Source: Clytia hemisphaerica (Eukaryota; Cnidaria; Hydrozoa; Leptothecata; Clytiidae). Taken from it: a stretch of DNA of 64,000 bases. The DNA lies in assembly GCA_902728285.1 (NCBI GenBank), contig CACVBU010000292.1, positions 3,104,770 to 3,168,769 of the forward strand, given 5' to 3'. Positions 1-10,000 of this stretch are shown here, piece after piece. Made by a program: the position numbers and the translations under genes. The notes below the pieces were generated by a model. That model was not told where the DNA came from, searched no databases, and saw only the letters and a list, made by a program, of their open reading frames with translations. Every line of letters begins with the position of its first letter. Positions within the stretch are counted from its first letter, which is position 1.

Positions 1-673
1 TGTATTGAGCAAAAACCAAATCATTGAAGTCAAGAGCTGTTGCTGTTCCAAAATGTGTGGCTTCTTCACCATAACATGTCATGTAGAATGAAATTCGACC
101 CTGGAAAGAATTAACAGTATTTTCTTCAAACAATCACTGATTGAGCTAACGTAATTAATCCGTAAGGCTAAGGCCAAATCTGTTTGTGAAATCTGACACT
201 TCTTGAGTTGAACCTTTAACGTTCAGAAATTTAAATCATTTGAACCCTTTGAATCAGTATGGATTCTGACAGTTTAACAACAACAATGATTTTCAAAGAA
301 GATTTTTTCACATACCTGTCTTTGTGACTCATACAGAATCTTGTCCATTTGATTCAAGGTCAACATTTTTTCGTAGATTTTCAATAGCGTTTCTTCAGAA
401 AGCTGAAACCAAATTTTAAAGATTTAAGAGAGGAAGATTGAACTAGTACCCCAATATAAATCACACTGAATAAAGGTTTGAGCTAAAAAGTTAACAAGAA
501 AAAAGATTTACCTGGACTTCACTTGGGTCACCAATCAGATTTCCATTTGTGTCAAGGATTTGATATACAGGTATTTGTTTAAATAAAGTTGGATCAATGA
601 TATCCAAATTGGTGGTGAATTCTAGTCTGCCATGACCAGGGTAATGTCCGACCAATTCTGCCTCAGCTTGATT
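1..673 (-). CDS. BCKDHA: BCKDHA exons 2-4 (gene runs off the left edge)
   Basis: Branched-chain 2-oxo acid dehydrogenase E1-alpha is the thiamine-diphosphate-dependent decarboxylase subunit of the mitochondrial complex that degrades Val, Leu and Ile keto acids. Three minus-strand exons, all in phase 0, are visible: 512-673 (54 codons, starts [19 protein letters not shown]), 316-402 (29 codons, contains [14 protein letters not shown]) and 1-100 (33 codons, contains [18 protein letters not shown], incomplete). Each is bordered by AG and GT: acceptors end at 674, 403 and 101, donors start at 511 and 315. The order [10 protein letters not shown], then [11 protein letters not shown], then RISFYMT-YGEE-TH-G-A-AL is the known E1-alpha order. 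The introns are 109 and 215 nt. The catalytic C-terminal two thirds lie outside the window. Exon 1 is at 7216-7344. The identification is firm; the exon ends are read by eye. Confidence 0.93.
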
Positions 674-1112
674 CTAAAAAAACATAATTCAAAATACATT
701 TCAGAATCTATCAGAATGGTGTCGATAAAAATGAAAAATAGTTCAAACTAAATAAAACAGAATTTGCCTGTACACAGGTCAACTCATACCATGTGAGGGC
801 AATGTCAGTACCATACTCAACATAAGAATCATGTGTCAAGCAATTTGTCAAGTAACTTTAACTACAGAGCATGGGTCTGTTCTACTTCAAATTTTGGTTT
901 TGTAGCAGCCACTAAATCATATCCTGGAAAAGTGTTTACTTAACCCCAGCATTTCTATTGGCCATTATCATCTCACATAGCCAAATATCTACCGGGTACA
1001 CTAAGAAAAACATGCTTGTCAAGATATTGCGATAGCTTGCAGTTAAAGATTTTTTGTTGATTCTTTTTCTATCTTAAAAGAAGTGATGTTCACCATAGAA
1101 GTATTTTCCCAG
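674..1112. other. BCKDHA intron 1, unique-looking part
   Basis: AT-rich sequence without a convincing exon, repeat or RNA on either strand. Confidence 0.5.
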
Positions 1113-1251
1113 GAATGACAGAGCAGAAAATCCTTTGTATTTTGAACAATAAAAAGGGGGTAACTCGAAGTTGGGGGCTACTTTAGAATTTTGAAAATTT
1201 TTGGGGTACCAAAATTTTTTTGGGGATATCTGGACCGTGGAGGACCCTATG
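1113..1251 (+). repeat. Truncated copy of the 26552-27517 MITE
   Basis: The stretch ends in GGAGGACCCTATG at 1239-1251, which is the exact right terminus of the MITE at 26552-27517. It shares with that element the run of GGGGGCTACTTT, GGGGTACC and TGGACC-TGGAGG blocks. No matching left terminus is present, so it is a 5'-truncated relic. Confidence 0.7.
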
Positions 1252-1534
1252 TCAAAATTTTCAGTTTTTAAACTTAGGTGAGGTCAAATTAATTTGTTGT
1301 TTTACGGGCCAAGCTACCCAATAAAAAGAGGGTCGGTCGGTCGGCGAAAAAAGAAAACTAAAAGTAGAATTTCACCCATAAATTTCCTAAAAAGGCAGCA
1401 AAAACTACCACATCTTGACAAAAATACGAAATAGAAACTAAAAAGACACAAAAAGTTGAATTCACAGATAAAATGAAAAATTGAACATAAAATTCTCAAA
1501 ACCTTGGAAAAACTACCAAAATTTTGAAAAATTG

Positions 1535-2890
1535 ACAGTCATCTTGAAGCAGACTCACATCTGCAGCGCAAGATATTGCCTTCATAAGTCTTGTGTCGTC
1601 AGCAAAAGATGAGAGGATGGAATGTTTAATCTTTTCGTTGATGTCACTAATCATTACCAGAAACAAGAGGGGGCCCAGAGCTGAGCCTTGTGGAACTCCG
1701 CTTGTAACTTTCGCTTCATCTAACACAAACGTGTTTATGGAAACTTTTTGGTATCTCTCAGTAAGGAAGGATTGTATCCAGTTCAATAGTTGTCCTTTGA
1801 TTCCATTGATTTTTAGCTTGTGTAGCAAGATTTGATGGTCCACCTTGTCAAAGGCCTTGCTGAAGTCAAGGTAGATTACATCAACATTTTCATTGTTTTG
1901 TAGGTGAGATATCAGTCTTTCTACATGAGCCAATAGTTGACTCAAGCAAGATCGCCCTGTTCTGAAACCATGTTGTGTTGGATTGTATAGGTTGTTTTCT
2001 TCAAGGTGGGTTTGCAATTTCTCTCTGACTATTTTCTCAAATATTTCAGTGGTAATTGATGTCAGGGCAACAGGTCGATAATTCTCTGGTTAACCTTGAT
2101 CTCCTTTCTTGAAGATTGGTGTAATGTGGCTTGTTTTGAGAATTTCAGGTGTGATTTCTTTGTCAAAGTTATTTTGCCATATCATCTTAAGTGGCTTAGA
2201 AAGTGATTTCTTGCACATTTTGATCCGGCAGGTCCGGCTGACGAGTTGGCTGGAATAGTGTCAATTTGTTGGATGAAATCATCTTCTGTGAAAGTAATAT
2301 GCTCAAGGGTTGAGGAGTCTTTTGTCTCATTTGAATTCAGAAAACTGTAGTCTATTTTGGGAGTGGTAAACACTGAACAGTATTGCTTTAAGATGTTTGC
2401 CATCTCTTGCGAGTCAGATGTTAATTTGTTGGTGGTTGGATTTTTCAGTGGGCCAACTTTAGGTTTAGTTTTTGTGAATCTTTTTGCATAGAAGTAGAAG
2501 TATTTAGGATTGCTTTTGATTTTCAGTGAGGCATCCAGCTCTGCTTTATCGCGTTCATTTTTGTGGGATTGCTGTAGCATCAGTTCAATGTCAATTAGTT
2601 TCTCATTTGTTTTATTGGTTTTGAAATTCTTTTTGGAGAGTCTTTTACGTTTTCTCATAAGAACACAACAATCTCTTGGAATCTTTGAAAATTTTTTTGG
2701 AGATTTTCTCTTTGGCAAATGCTTTTTCGCAATCAGAAGACATTTTTCAAGGAAGTTGGCATATTGACGATTTGGGTCATAAACACATGAAATGCGACAC
2801 TCCAACACAGATAGTCCGTTCTTCTTCCGCAGAAAATCGTGAGATCTGTATATTTCAATCGCGCACGCTCTGGAATCTCAACTCAAGTCT
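1535..2890 (-). mobile_element. Jockey-like LINE reverse transcriptase fragment (broken)
   Basis: The minus strand encodes the linker and the finger/palm part of a non-LTR retrotransposon reverse transcriptase. Visible motifs are THITPIFKKGD and ENYRPVALTS (finger), motif A YLDFSKAFDKVDH, motif B SGVPQGSALGPLLF and motif C FADDT. The catalytic aspartates are therefore present. The copy is dead: a TAA stop falls between GDQG and PENYRP (about 2090-2092), a frameshift near 2225 separates the linker (2230-2808) from the RT, and the endonuclease at the 5' end and the thumb and 3' UTR are missing. It lies in BCKDHA intron 1 in the same orientation as the gene. The clade is judged from motif style only. 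Confidence 0.9.
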
Positions 2891-3534
2891 CAAGAGACAC
2901 GCAAAAAGATGGCGTCAAGATGAGCAACCTTTATAAGGCATCGAATTGCTAATCACCTCATTAAATTTATGTACTTATAAAATGCCTTTGAAAGGATTTT
3001 GCATGATTGTGTGGATGGGGCATGGATGAATGAATGGATGGATGAAATGGTGAATAATATGACACAAGTGTTACGCGTAAGCCAAATCGCGTATTACGAA
3101 CAACCTCTAAATTGCCGAGTACAGGAGAAAAAAAATCGAAATTCAAAATGGCGGCCAAGCCCACGCTGATAACTATCAAAAATCTTCGTTTTTCAATCAG
3201 CTATTGCAGCTCAATAAATCAATGAAATAATTTGAAATAAAAAGTAAACAAACCTTGAACCTTTCATGAATCCAAATAAATAACAAGTGATACTTTTATG
3301 GACCTACCTGGTTACCAAAACTAACCAATGAACATTGAAACAATGAAACACATAAGACATAACTGGACAAAATACAAAAATATATAAAATGAAAGCATAT
3401 CTATTGGTAGAAATTATCAATACTATTGAAAAAGACTTATGAAAAAAAAGTAAAAAAGTTATTAAACGCTTTTCTTTATAAAAACTACACTATCAGAAAA
3501 ACGCACAGCTTAATAAAGAAGGTTTCTAGAAAAC
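2891..3534. other. Intron stretch, nothing recognised
   Basis: AT-rich sequence with short ATGGATG-type simple repeats near 3020-3050. No exon or element boundary was found. Confidence 0.4.
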
Positions 3535-5700
3535 AAAAACGGCGATTTCCGGCATTTTCGGCTGGAAAAGAAATTTTCTCAAAAAATCGAACTCTGTCAT
3601 GTTTTGAGTATTGCGCATACGAATCTTTCTGCAAAAAATCAGAAAAAACTAAGGATGAAAATTGGAGAAAATGTCAAAAAACCGGTTTTTCCGGCATATT
3701 CCTGGCATTTTCAGCCGGAAAAAAAATGTTTTTCGAAAATCGGGCTCCGTCACATTTTGGGTATTGTCATATTGCATCAGTGTGCAAAATTTCATTAAAA
3801 AATATAAAGTACAGCTCGAGAAATTCAAGAAATAGCGTTTTTCCGGCGAAAATAGGTTGTTCAGGCGACTTTTAAAATAGTTCCGGCTTCAAAAATCAAT
3901 TCTATTGAAAATTGAAACATGCTTGATGGTGGGCATTGCTATTAATAATGTTTTTGAATGAAAAAAACAACCAATTATATGGAGAAATTCCAATGGAAAT
4001 CCAGAAAAACGGCGATTTACGGCATATTCGGCCGGAAAAATTTTTTTCTCAAGAATCAGACTAGGTCATGTTTTGGGCATTGTTAATACGCATCTTTGAG
4101 CAAAAAATCATAAAAAACTAATGATGAAATCTCGAGAAAATGCCGAAAAAACAGTTTTTCCGGCATACTTCCGCCATTTTCGGCCGGAAAATTTTTATTC
4201 GAAAATTGGGCTCCGTCACATTTTGGGCATTGCCATTTTGCATCATTGTGCAAAAAATTAGAAAAAACTAATGAGCCAATCTCGAGAAAAGCTGGTAACT
4301 AACGGACGGACGGACGGACAGACGGACGGACGGACAGACGGAGAAAGGTTAATTTATAGGACCTCCACCCCACCGGGGTAGGTCCAAAAACGCGGGAAAC
4401 CTATTCATTCATTCAATTATGTAATATTACCAACCTAAAAGAAAAAATACATCTACTAAGTAAAAAGCGCGCGAAAATGGTTCTGTCTGTAGTAATTTTT
4501 TGGATGGAGAAGCAATCAAAAATCTATTCATGAACCTTTTGATAAGCTAGGCTAAAAAACGCATAGCCTGGAAATCTGGCTCTGACAATCTGTTAACGCT
4601 GAAACTTAATTGTGCAAAAAATCGTGAAATCCGTCAATTATATAGCTTGAGAAAATGACGAAAACCTGTTTTATGCCGGTTTTCGGCTATTCCGGTGAAT
4701 TTTAACGAGATCCGCATGCAAAAAATATTTTTTTGGGAATCAGACCATGCTATAATTTGAGCATTACTATTAAGAACCTTTTTCTGTAAATAAACAATTG
4801 AATAAGTTGGAAAGATGTCACAAAAATCCATGAAAACGGCGATTTCCGGAACATTTCCGGTTCTCTAGACTGAAAAAAAAATTTCTCCACAAACGGTTTT
4901 CGGCGCATTTTCGACAGCACTAATACGCATCTATGTGCAAAAAATCAGAAAAAACTAATGATACAATTTCCAGAAAATACCAAAAAACCGGTTTTTCCGG
5001 CATATTTCCGACATTTTCGGCCGAAAAAAAATGTTTTTCGAAGATCGGGCTCCGTCACATTTTAGGTATTGTCATTTTGCATCAGTTGGCAAAATTTCAT
5101 AAAAAAATATAAAGTACAGCTCGAGAAATTCAAGAAATACTGTCTTTCCGGCGAAAATAGGTTGTTGTTCCGGCGATTTTAAAATAGTTCCGGCTTCAGA
5201 AATCAATTTTATTGAAAATTGAAACATGCTTGATGGTGGGCATTGCTATTAATAATGTTTTTGAATGAAAAAACAACCAATTATAAGGAAAAAGTCCAAT
5301 GAAAATCCAGAAAAACGGCGATTTCCGGCATATTTCCGGCATTTTCGGCCAAAAAAAATTTTTTCTCAAAAATCGGACTCGGCCATGTTTTGAGCATTAT
5401 TAATACGCATCTTTGAGCAAAAAATCAGAAAAAACTAATGATAAAATCTCGAGAAAATGACAAAAAACAAGTTTTCCGGCATATTTCCGGCATTTTCAGC
5501 CGGAAAAAATTTTTATTCGAAAATCGGGCTCCGTCACATTTTGGGCATTGCCATTTTGCATCATTGTGCCAAAAATCAGAAAAAACTAATGAGCCAATCC
5601 TGAGAAAAGCTGGTAACAGACGGACAGACGAACGGACGAACGGACGGACGGACGAACGGACATCGGTTAATTTATAGGACCTCCGAGGTAGGTCCAAAAA
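3535..5700. repeat. Tandemly duplicated complex repeat with GACG tails
   Basis: Two copies, about 3535-4390 and 4833-5700, line up with a period of about 1307 bp. Markers are TTCCGGCTTC at 3881 and 5188, and a (GACG)n stretch at about 4304-4340 and 5618-5660, followed by ATTTATAGGACCTCC and GGTAGGTCC. Within each copy a block with CGGCGATTTCCGG and GGGCTCCGTCAC occurs twice. A third partial copy is at 54690-54830. Open frames here (for example 3426-3875) reflect the repeat and are not genes. Confidence 0.8.
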
Positions 5701-6254
5701 TTTTCATCTAAAGTGAAGATTACATTTCAAAATAAAACGATTTCCAAACCAACCTAAAGTCAGTGTCTGCCAACTAAAAATTTCTCTGCGGGGTCACTGT
5801 CAAGGACTTCTGACTTTAGACTTTAGATTCCAATTCTTGTATAGGCTGCAACTACACTGTCAAATGATCTGTATTACAAATACTTCCAAATGCTGCCAAA
5901 TGGGTCAATAAGTTAAGAAAATGAAATTATCATCTAGCACGGGGGTTTTGTTTTTAAAAACAAACTTCAAAATAAAATTGTTAATGAACTTGTTACTTAA
6001 AATATCATTTACTTACATAATTTATTTAATATAACATCCCTTTCTTAAATGAATGGATTCTTAAAGTCTTTTATGTTTGCCGCAAGAAGGGAGAAATATT
6101 TAATTTGACCCCCGGTTTTTTCTCTATTTTTCTAGCTAATTCCCACGTGTTAGTGTAGATACAACTTTAATCCGGGGAAATTAAGCGTTTTCATTGGTCT
6201 AAAATCACGGATGGTCAACCCCGTTGACGATACCATATCATCTAGCAAAAATGA
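5701..6254. other. Intron stretch, nothing recognised
   Basis: AT-rich intron sequence with no open frame, RNA or clear repeat. Confidence 0.4.
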
Positions 6255-7148
6255 CAGTCTGGGAAATCCTCTCAATTGCACGCTTATGTTCCGAGGGCGT
6301 AAGCGCGCAATTGCATGGTTATAATTTACGCCCGCTCCCGCCCCGGTTGAAATTGCTTAGGGATTTCAAGGAGTTCAGAATTCTCTAATTCGGGCGAAGG
6401 CATGGTTTAACGGGCAATCCATTTTTACGGAATCTTCTTCTACAATAAATTTTGAGTAAATAAAACTGCCCTAGGCCAGTCTGGAAATTGCGGCTTGTGC
6501 GCCGGATATCTCCGGCGTAGATTTGAGGTTTGAGATCTGCTACCTTCAACGTTTTCCAGTTAAGTTGGCGCAGCTCTGGCGTAACATTTCCCTCCTTTCC
6601 AGACTGGGCCCTAGGCTTTTGAAATTCAACAGAGCTTTCGGAAGGAATTGCGTGTCAAAAATATAGGAAATTTTAAAGCGTGCAATTGCACGCTTACCGC
6701 AAAAGCCGTCACCCGTCAACCAGTATGGATTCCACGAAATCTTGCGCCGAAGATATTTTTCCGTGCAGCAAGCCTCACGCCAAGCAAAATTTCTTTTGTA
6801 CCAACATTCAATTTTTCAATAGCAAATTTAGCCAAATGGAAGCTAAAAATCGATGGATTATGGAGTCATTCACCCCGAGCTGGAATTATTACTTTACGCC
6901 AACTGAAAATCAAACAATCTTTGTAAGTACCCTTACGCCAATGCGCCAAAAACGTTTCAGTTGTACGCCGAAGAACTTCGGCGTTAGTTACATTACACGA
7001 AATCCATACCGGCCCGTCAATCTTGCTTAACGCTTTTACCGCCCGTTTCAGAACAATTCGATAAAAATTCTGCCATTTTGATAACTTTGCAATTGCGCGC
7101 TTACGGCCTCAGAACATAAGCGTGCAATTGAGAGGATTTCCCAGACTG
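6255..7148. mobile_element. 894-bp inverted-repeat element with AATGA duplication
   Basis: The ends are about 66-bp inverted repeats with a few mismatches. Both start CAGTCTGGGAAATCCTCTC and run through GCACGCTTATGTTC. The flanks carry AATGA at 6250-6254 and 7149-7153, a likely 5-bp target-site duplication. No transposase frame is present, so it is non-autonomous. A smaller element (6476-6607) is nested inside. Its right end is 67 bp from the BCKDHA exon 1 donor. Confidence 0.8.
6476..6607. mobile_element. 132-bp hAT-type MITE nested in the 894-bp element
   Basis: Perfect 12-bp terminal inverted repeats, CCAGTCTGGAAA and TTTCCAGACTGG, are flanked on both sides by GCCCTAGG (6468-6475 and 6608-6615). 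An 8-bp duplication is the hAT hallmark. The shared CAGTCTGG terminus suggests kinship with the outer element. Confidence 0.85.
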
Positions 7149-7215
7149 AATGATAAAAAATGTTTAAAAAAACTGTATAAACTGTGTTGTAATTGCTTTT
7201 AGTAAAAGGTTTTAC

Positions 7216-7344
7216 CTGTTTGAGACTAGCAGAAGCACTGAAATATCTGTGACATCCCCCATTTACTTTGGTTAACCTTGAGGGTGCAATTAATCTTGAA
7301 TAACAACGATATAAATTTGATCCAAATCTAAATTTTGAAGCCAT
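7216..7344 (-). CDS. BCKDHA: BCKDHA exon 1, mitochondrial presequence
   Basis: This exon has 43 codons from the ATG at 7342-7344 to a CAG|GTAAAA donor at 7215. The peptide starts MASKFRFGSNLYRCYSRL and ends in SASASLKQ. It is rich in Arg, Ser and aromatic residues and has no acidic residue, as expected of a matrix-targeting presequence. It ends in phase 0, which fits exon 2 (phase 0 at 673) after a 6542-nt intron. The match to BCKDHA rests on the presequence character, the strand, the phase and the absence of another candidate gene between them; a presequence has little family similarity of its own. The divergent IkB gene starts 505 bp away. An alternative is the first exon of another mitochondrial protein, but no rival downstream exon is visible. 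Confidence 0.75.
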
Positions 7345-7849
7345 TTCAGGAGGAATTTTGGAAATTTGGCGTGTGGCTGTGCATTCACAGCTTCCTCTAC
7401 CATTATAGGTAACCTAAAAGCGCAACCTTCTTATTGGTCTTCCGCGGAGGTACTGAGCGAACGTTTCAGTGAAAAGCAACATCCAAAAGAATCCGTTCTT
7501 TCAATTTTTCATTCATCTTACTCAAGATTATTTCATATTACTGACAAAATCACACTTACCTATTCTTCATTTACCACTTCATCTAAAAAATTTCCAAGAA
7601 ACTAAAGCAGGAAAAATCAAAAAAAATGTTCTTGTAATTTCTTCTCGGGAGCTCCAAAGGGGAATGGCGCGAGGACATCGAGAGGTCTGGACCCGAGCTG
7701 GGAAATTCCCCGAAAAATTCGATAAGTTTTAAAAGGAGAGGGTTGGCAAGGAAAGAAGCTTCACAAGTCACAAGTTTACATCTTTCACTACTACTCAACA
7801 CTCAACATAACATTGAGATTCAACGAATAAACTCTATCAAGACCTAAAG
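7345..7849. promoter_or_regulatory. Shared divergent promoter region, BCKDHA / IkB gene
   Basis: 505 bp separate the two start codons, so both promoters and 5' UTRs must fit here or run into the neighbour. Visible elements are ATTGGT (inverted CCAAT) near 7433, the kB site at 7700-7710 and a TATA-like TTTTAAAA at 7727-7734. The last would set IkB transcription starting near 7760. Short open frames here are not supported as genes. Confidence 0.65.
7700..7710. promoter_or_regulatory. NF-kB (kB) site upstream of the IkB gene
   Basis: GGGAAATTCCC matches the kB consensus GGGRNNYYCC on both strands. It lies 139 bp upstream of the IkB ATG and 16 bp upstream of a TATA-like box. Vertebrate NFKBIA also has promoter-proximal kB sites that drive negative feedback. 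Function here is inferred. Confidence 0.75.
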
Positions 7850-9161
7850 ATGTCTAACCCAAAGGATGAATTACCAAACCAACCTATTGACTCCGGAATT
7901 GGAGACAGTTTTGGACCTGATTTTGTTCCTGATGATGAAAGAACACTGACAGAAGAACTTGAAAATCTGAATATTCAACCATCAAATCAAATCAATACTA
8001 AAACGTTGCTGGATCAAGCATTTACTCCAGATGAAGAAAATGATACGTAAGTTTATTACTTAATTCAACCAATATTGTAATCTTTGTCTGAAGTTGTCTG
8101 ATTCTTTGGTGTGTTGTTGTCTACTTTCAGTTTCAAAGAAACAGCCTGCCTCCCAATATGGCCCAATTATTTTTATTGGCTGTGCTATAATTTTTCCTTT
8201 TTTTGTTTTAGGTATCTCCATGTTTATATTGCAAAAAACTCCCCAGACGAAGCTATGCAATTGATAGAAATGTGCCCAGATAAAAACTTACTGAATATTC
8301 AAAATTATCTTGGACAAACTCCTCTACATGTTGCATCTTACGTAAACTTAGATAAAGTAGCTATGTCTCTTGTACATCATGATGCAAACTTAGAAATTCA
8401 AGATAGAGATGGAAAGAATGTATTTCATATCTGTGCAGAACGTGGACATATTGAGACTTTGGAAAATGTGATAAAAATGGCATGTCAAACAAACAAAACA
8501 AATTCAGCTTGGAATTTGTTGCACTCTACAGATTTCGAAGGTAACTACAATAATTAACAAAAAATCTCTAAATTTTAAACAAGTTTGCGCTTGATTTTAA
8601 AAAGTCTTTATAAATTAGGGTTACGTTTAGTTTACAAGCAAGAGGGATAACCGTCAAAGCCTCCAAGCAGTTGACTCTTTTCTTGTCTGAAATTCGTTGA
8701 TTATGATTGTCTAAAATACAATGCAAAGGCCATTGCAAATTTCTGACTTATATATTGTTTTGATAAAAGTTTTTTTATCTCTCTTCTTTTCAGGTCAGGC
8801 ACCATTCTTTTTGGCAGCATTGAATAAGAAAAAACAAATGTGTGTAACTTTGGCGAAACTGAATATTGATGTGAATCAAATTGATATCAAAAATGGGAAT
8901 ACACCAATTCATGAGGCAATTCTTGAACAAAATATAGATTATGATTTTCTGGAGTTTCTTGTCAAAACATGTAATTTGAACATTAACGCACAAAATTACG
9001 CTGGCATTACTGCACTACACTTAGCTGCAGGCCGAAATGATTCTAACACTTATTCAAAATTACTTGAGCTTGGAGCTAATGACAGTTTTGTGGACATCAG
9101 AGATTTTACACCCGAAATGTGTGGACCCAGTGATTCTATACAGCTTTTAAATGGGGTTTGA
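7850..9161 (+). CDS. IkB-family NF-kB inhibitor, three exons
   Basis: IkB proteins hold Rel/NF-kB dimers in the cytoplasm through ankyrin repeats and are destroyed after IKK phosphorylation of an N-terminal degron. Exons are 7850-8046, 8212-8540 and 8794-9161 (introns 165 and 253 nt, GT/AG; phase 2 then phase 1), giving 297 residues, close to IkB-alpha in length. Residues 19-25 are DSGIGDS, a beta-TrCP-type degron with one residue more between the serines than the usual DSGxxS. The N-terminus is acidic and disordered. From about residue 66 come six ankyrin-like repeats, with YLHVYIA, GQTPLHVASYVN, GKNVFHICAERG, GQAPFFLAA, GNTPIHEAI and GITALHLAAG as markers. The repeat 1 context DTYLH and NIQNYLGQTPLH is typical of IkB rather than other ankyrin proteins. 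No long acidic PEST tail follows the last repeat. AATAAA at 9865-9870 is a candidate poly(A) signal. Confidence 0.93.
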
Positions 9162-10000
9162 TAAGAACACGCAAATTGAAATCACAGAGAACGTCCATCT
9201 GCTTGGGCGATGAGTGATTATGTCTTTAATTGGTGGCAGTATTTGAATCAAAAAAATTGATTGATCAAAAGCCAAGGAAAACACGAGTTTAAAAATTGAA
9301 TTTTAAAAACAAAAGTAAATAGTAGAAGGATATTATATCTTTGGACATCAGAGAAGAGGATCTTGCACAGAGTAGATTCCTGAATCAGAAGGTTTTCAAA
9401 GCTTATTCAATTGATTTTGGAAATTGGAAGAGTTGGAAAATTCAAATTGGCTAAAAACATCTTTGTGTTGTATACTTGGAAAGTTTTTTATAGTATTATT
9501 TGTAAATAAGTTTTTATTAATACGATTTTGTAAATGCACAACAGTGACATTCAGGTTATTGACCTGTTGAAATTAAAAAGAAAATTCAAAGGAAAATTAT
9601 CTGCTTTGAAACAGTCCCACAAATCCAAAGCCTCTAACAAACTTGAAACAAAATAGTCCAATCAAAAGTAAAAGATTGTTCTTTGAAATTTTGAGTTTTA
9701 GTCCTAAATAATTGTCCTAAAAATATGATAGTCCGAACTCTTGTCAATTTTTGGGGACACAGTTTTTTATATAGAACAAGTCCAGAACAAGCGCAATTCT
9801 GTAGTGGCTGCCCAATCTGTTCTTTTTTTTGAAATTTAATAGGAAAAACTTCTCAAAAGTCTCAAATAAAAAAAAATAAGAAAAAACTTTAAAAACGTTT
9901 ATTTTTGTATTTGAAAATTAAACAAGTTGAAAATAAATTCCCCTGGGGTATTTCCGTATCACGTGTCATTCATGAAAGGGGAATCCCCTCATTAATCAAT
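9162..10000 (+). other. IkB 3' flank with a second kB-like palindrome
   Basis: Probable 3' UTR to about 9870-9900 and flank. GGGGAATCCCC at 9978-9988 is a perfect kB-type palindrome (fits GGGRNNYYCC). It lies 817 bp past the stop codon. No gene was found. Confidence 0.45.

Noticed and set aside
1535..2017. Intact reverse transcriptase gene
   Set aside because: Motifs A-C are present, but a stop, a frameshift and missing ends show a dead LINE fragment.
3426..3875. 149-codon frame
   Set aside because: Lies in a tandemly duplicated repeat with a further copy at 54690; Lys/Phe-rich low complexity.
6680..7030. 116-codon plus-strand frame
   Set aside because: Lies inside the 894-bp non-autonomous element, overlaps its inverted ends and matches nothing.
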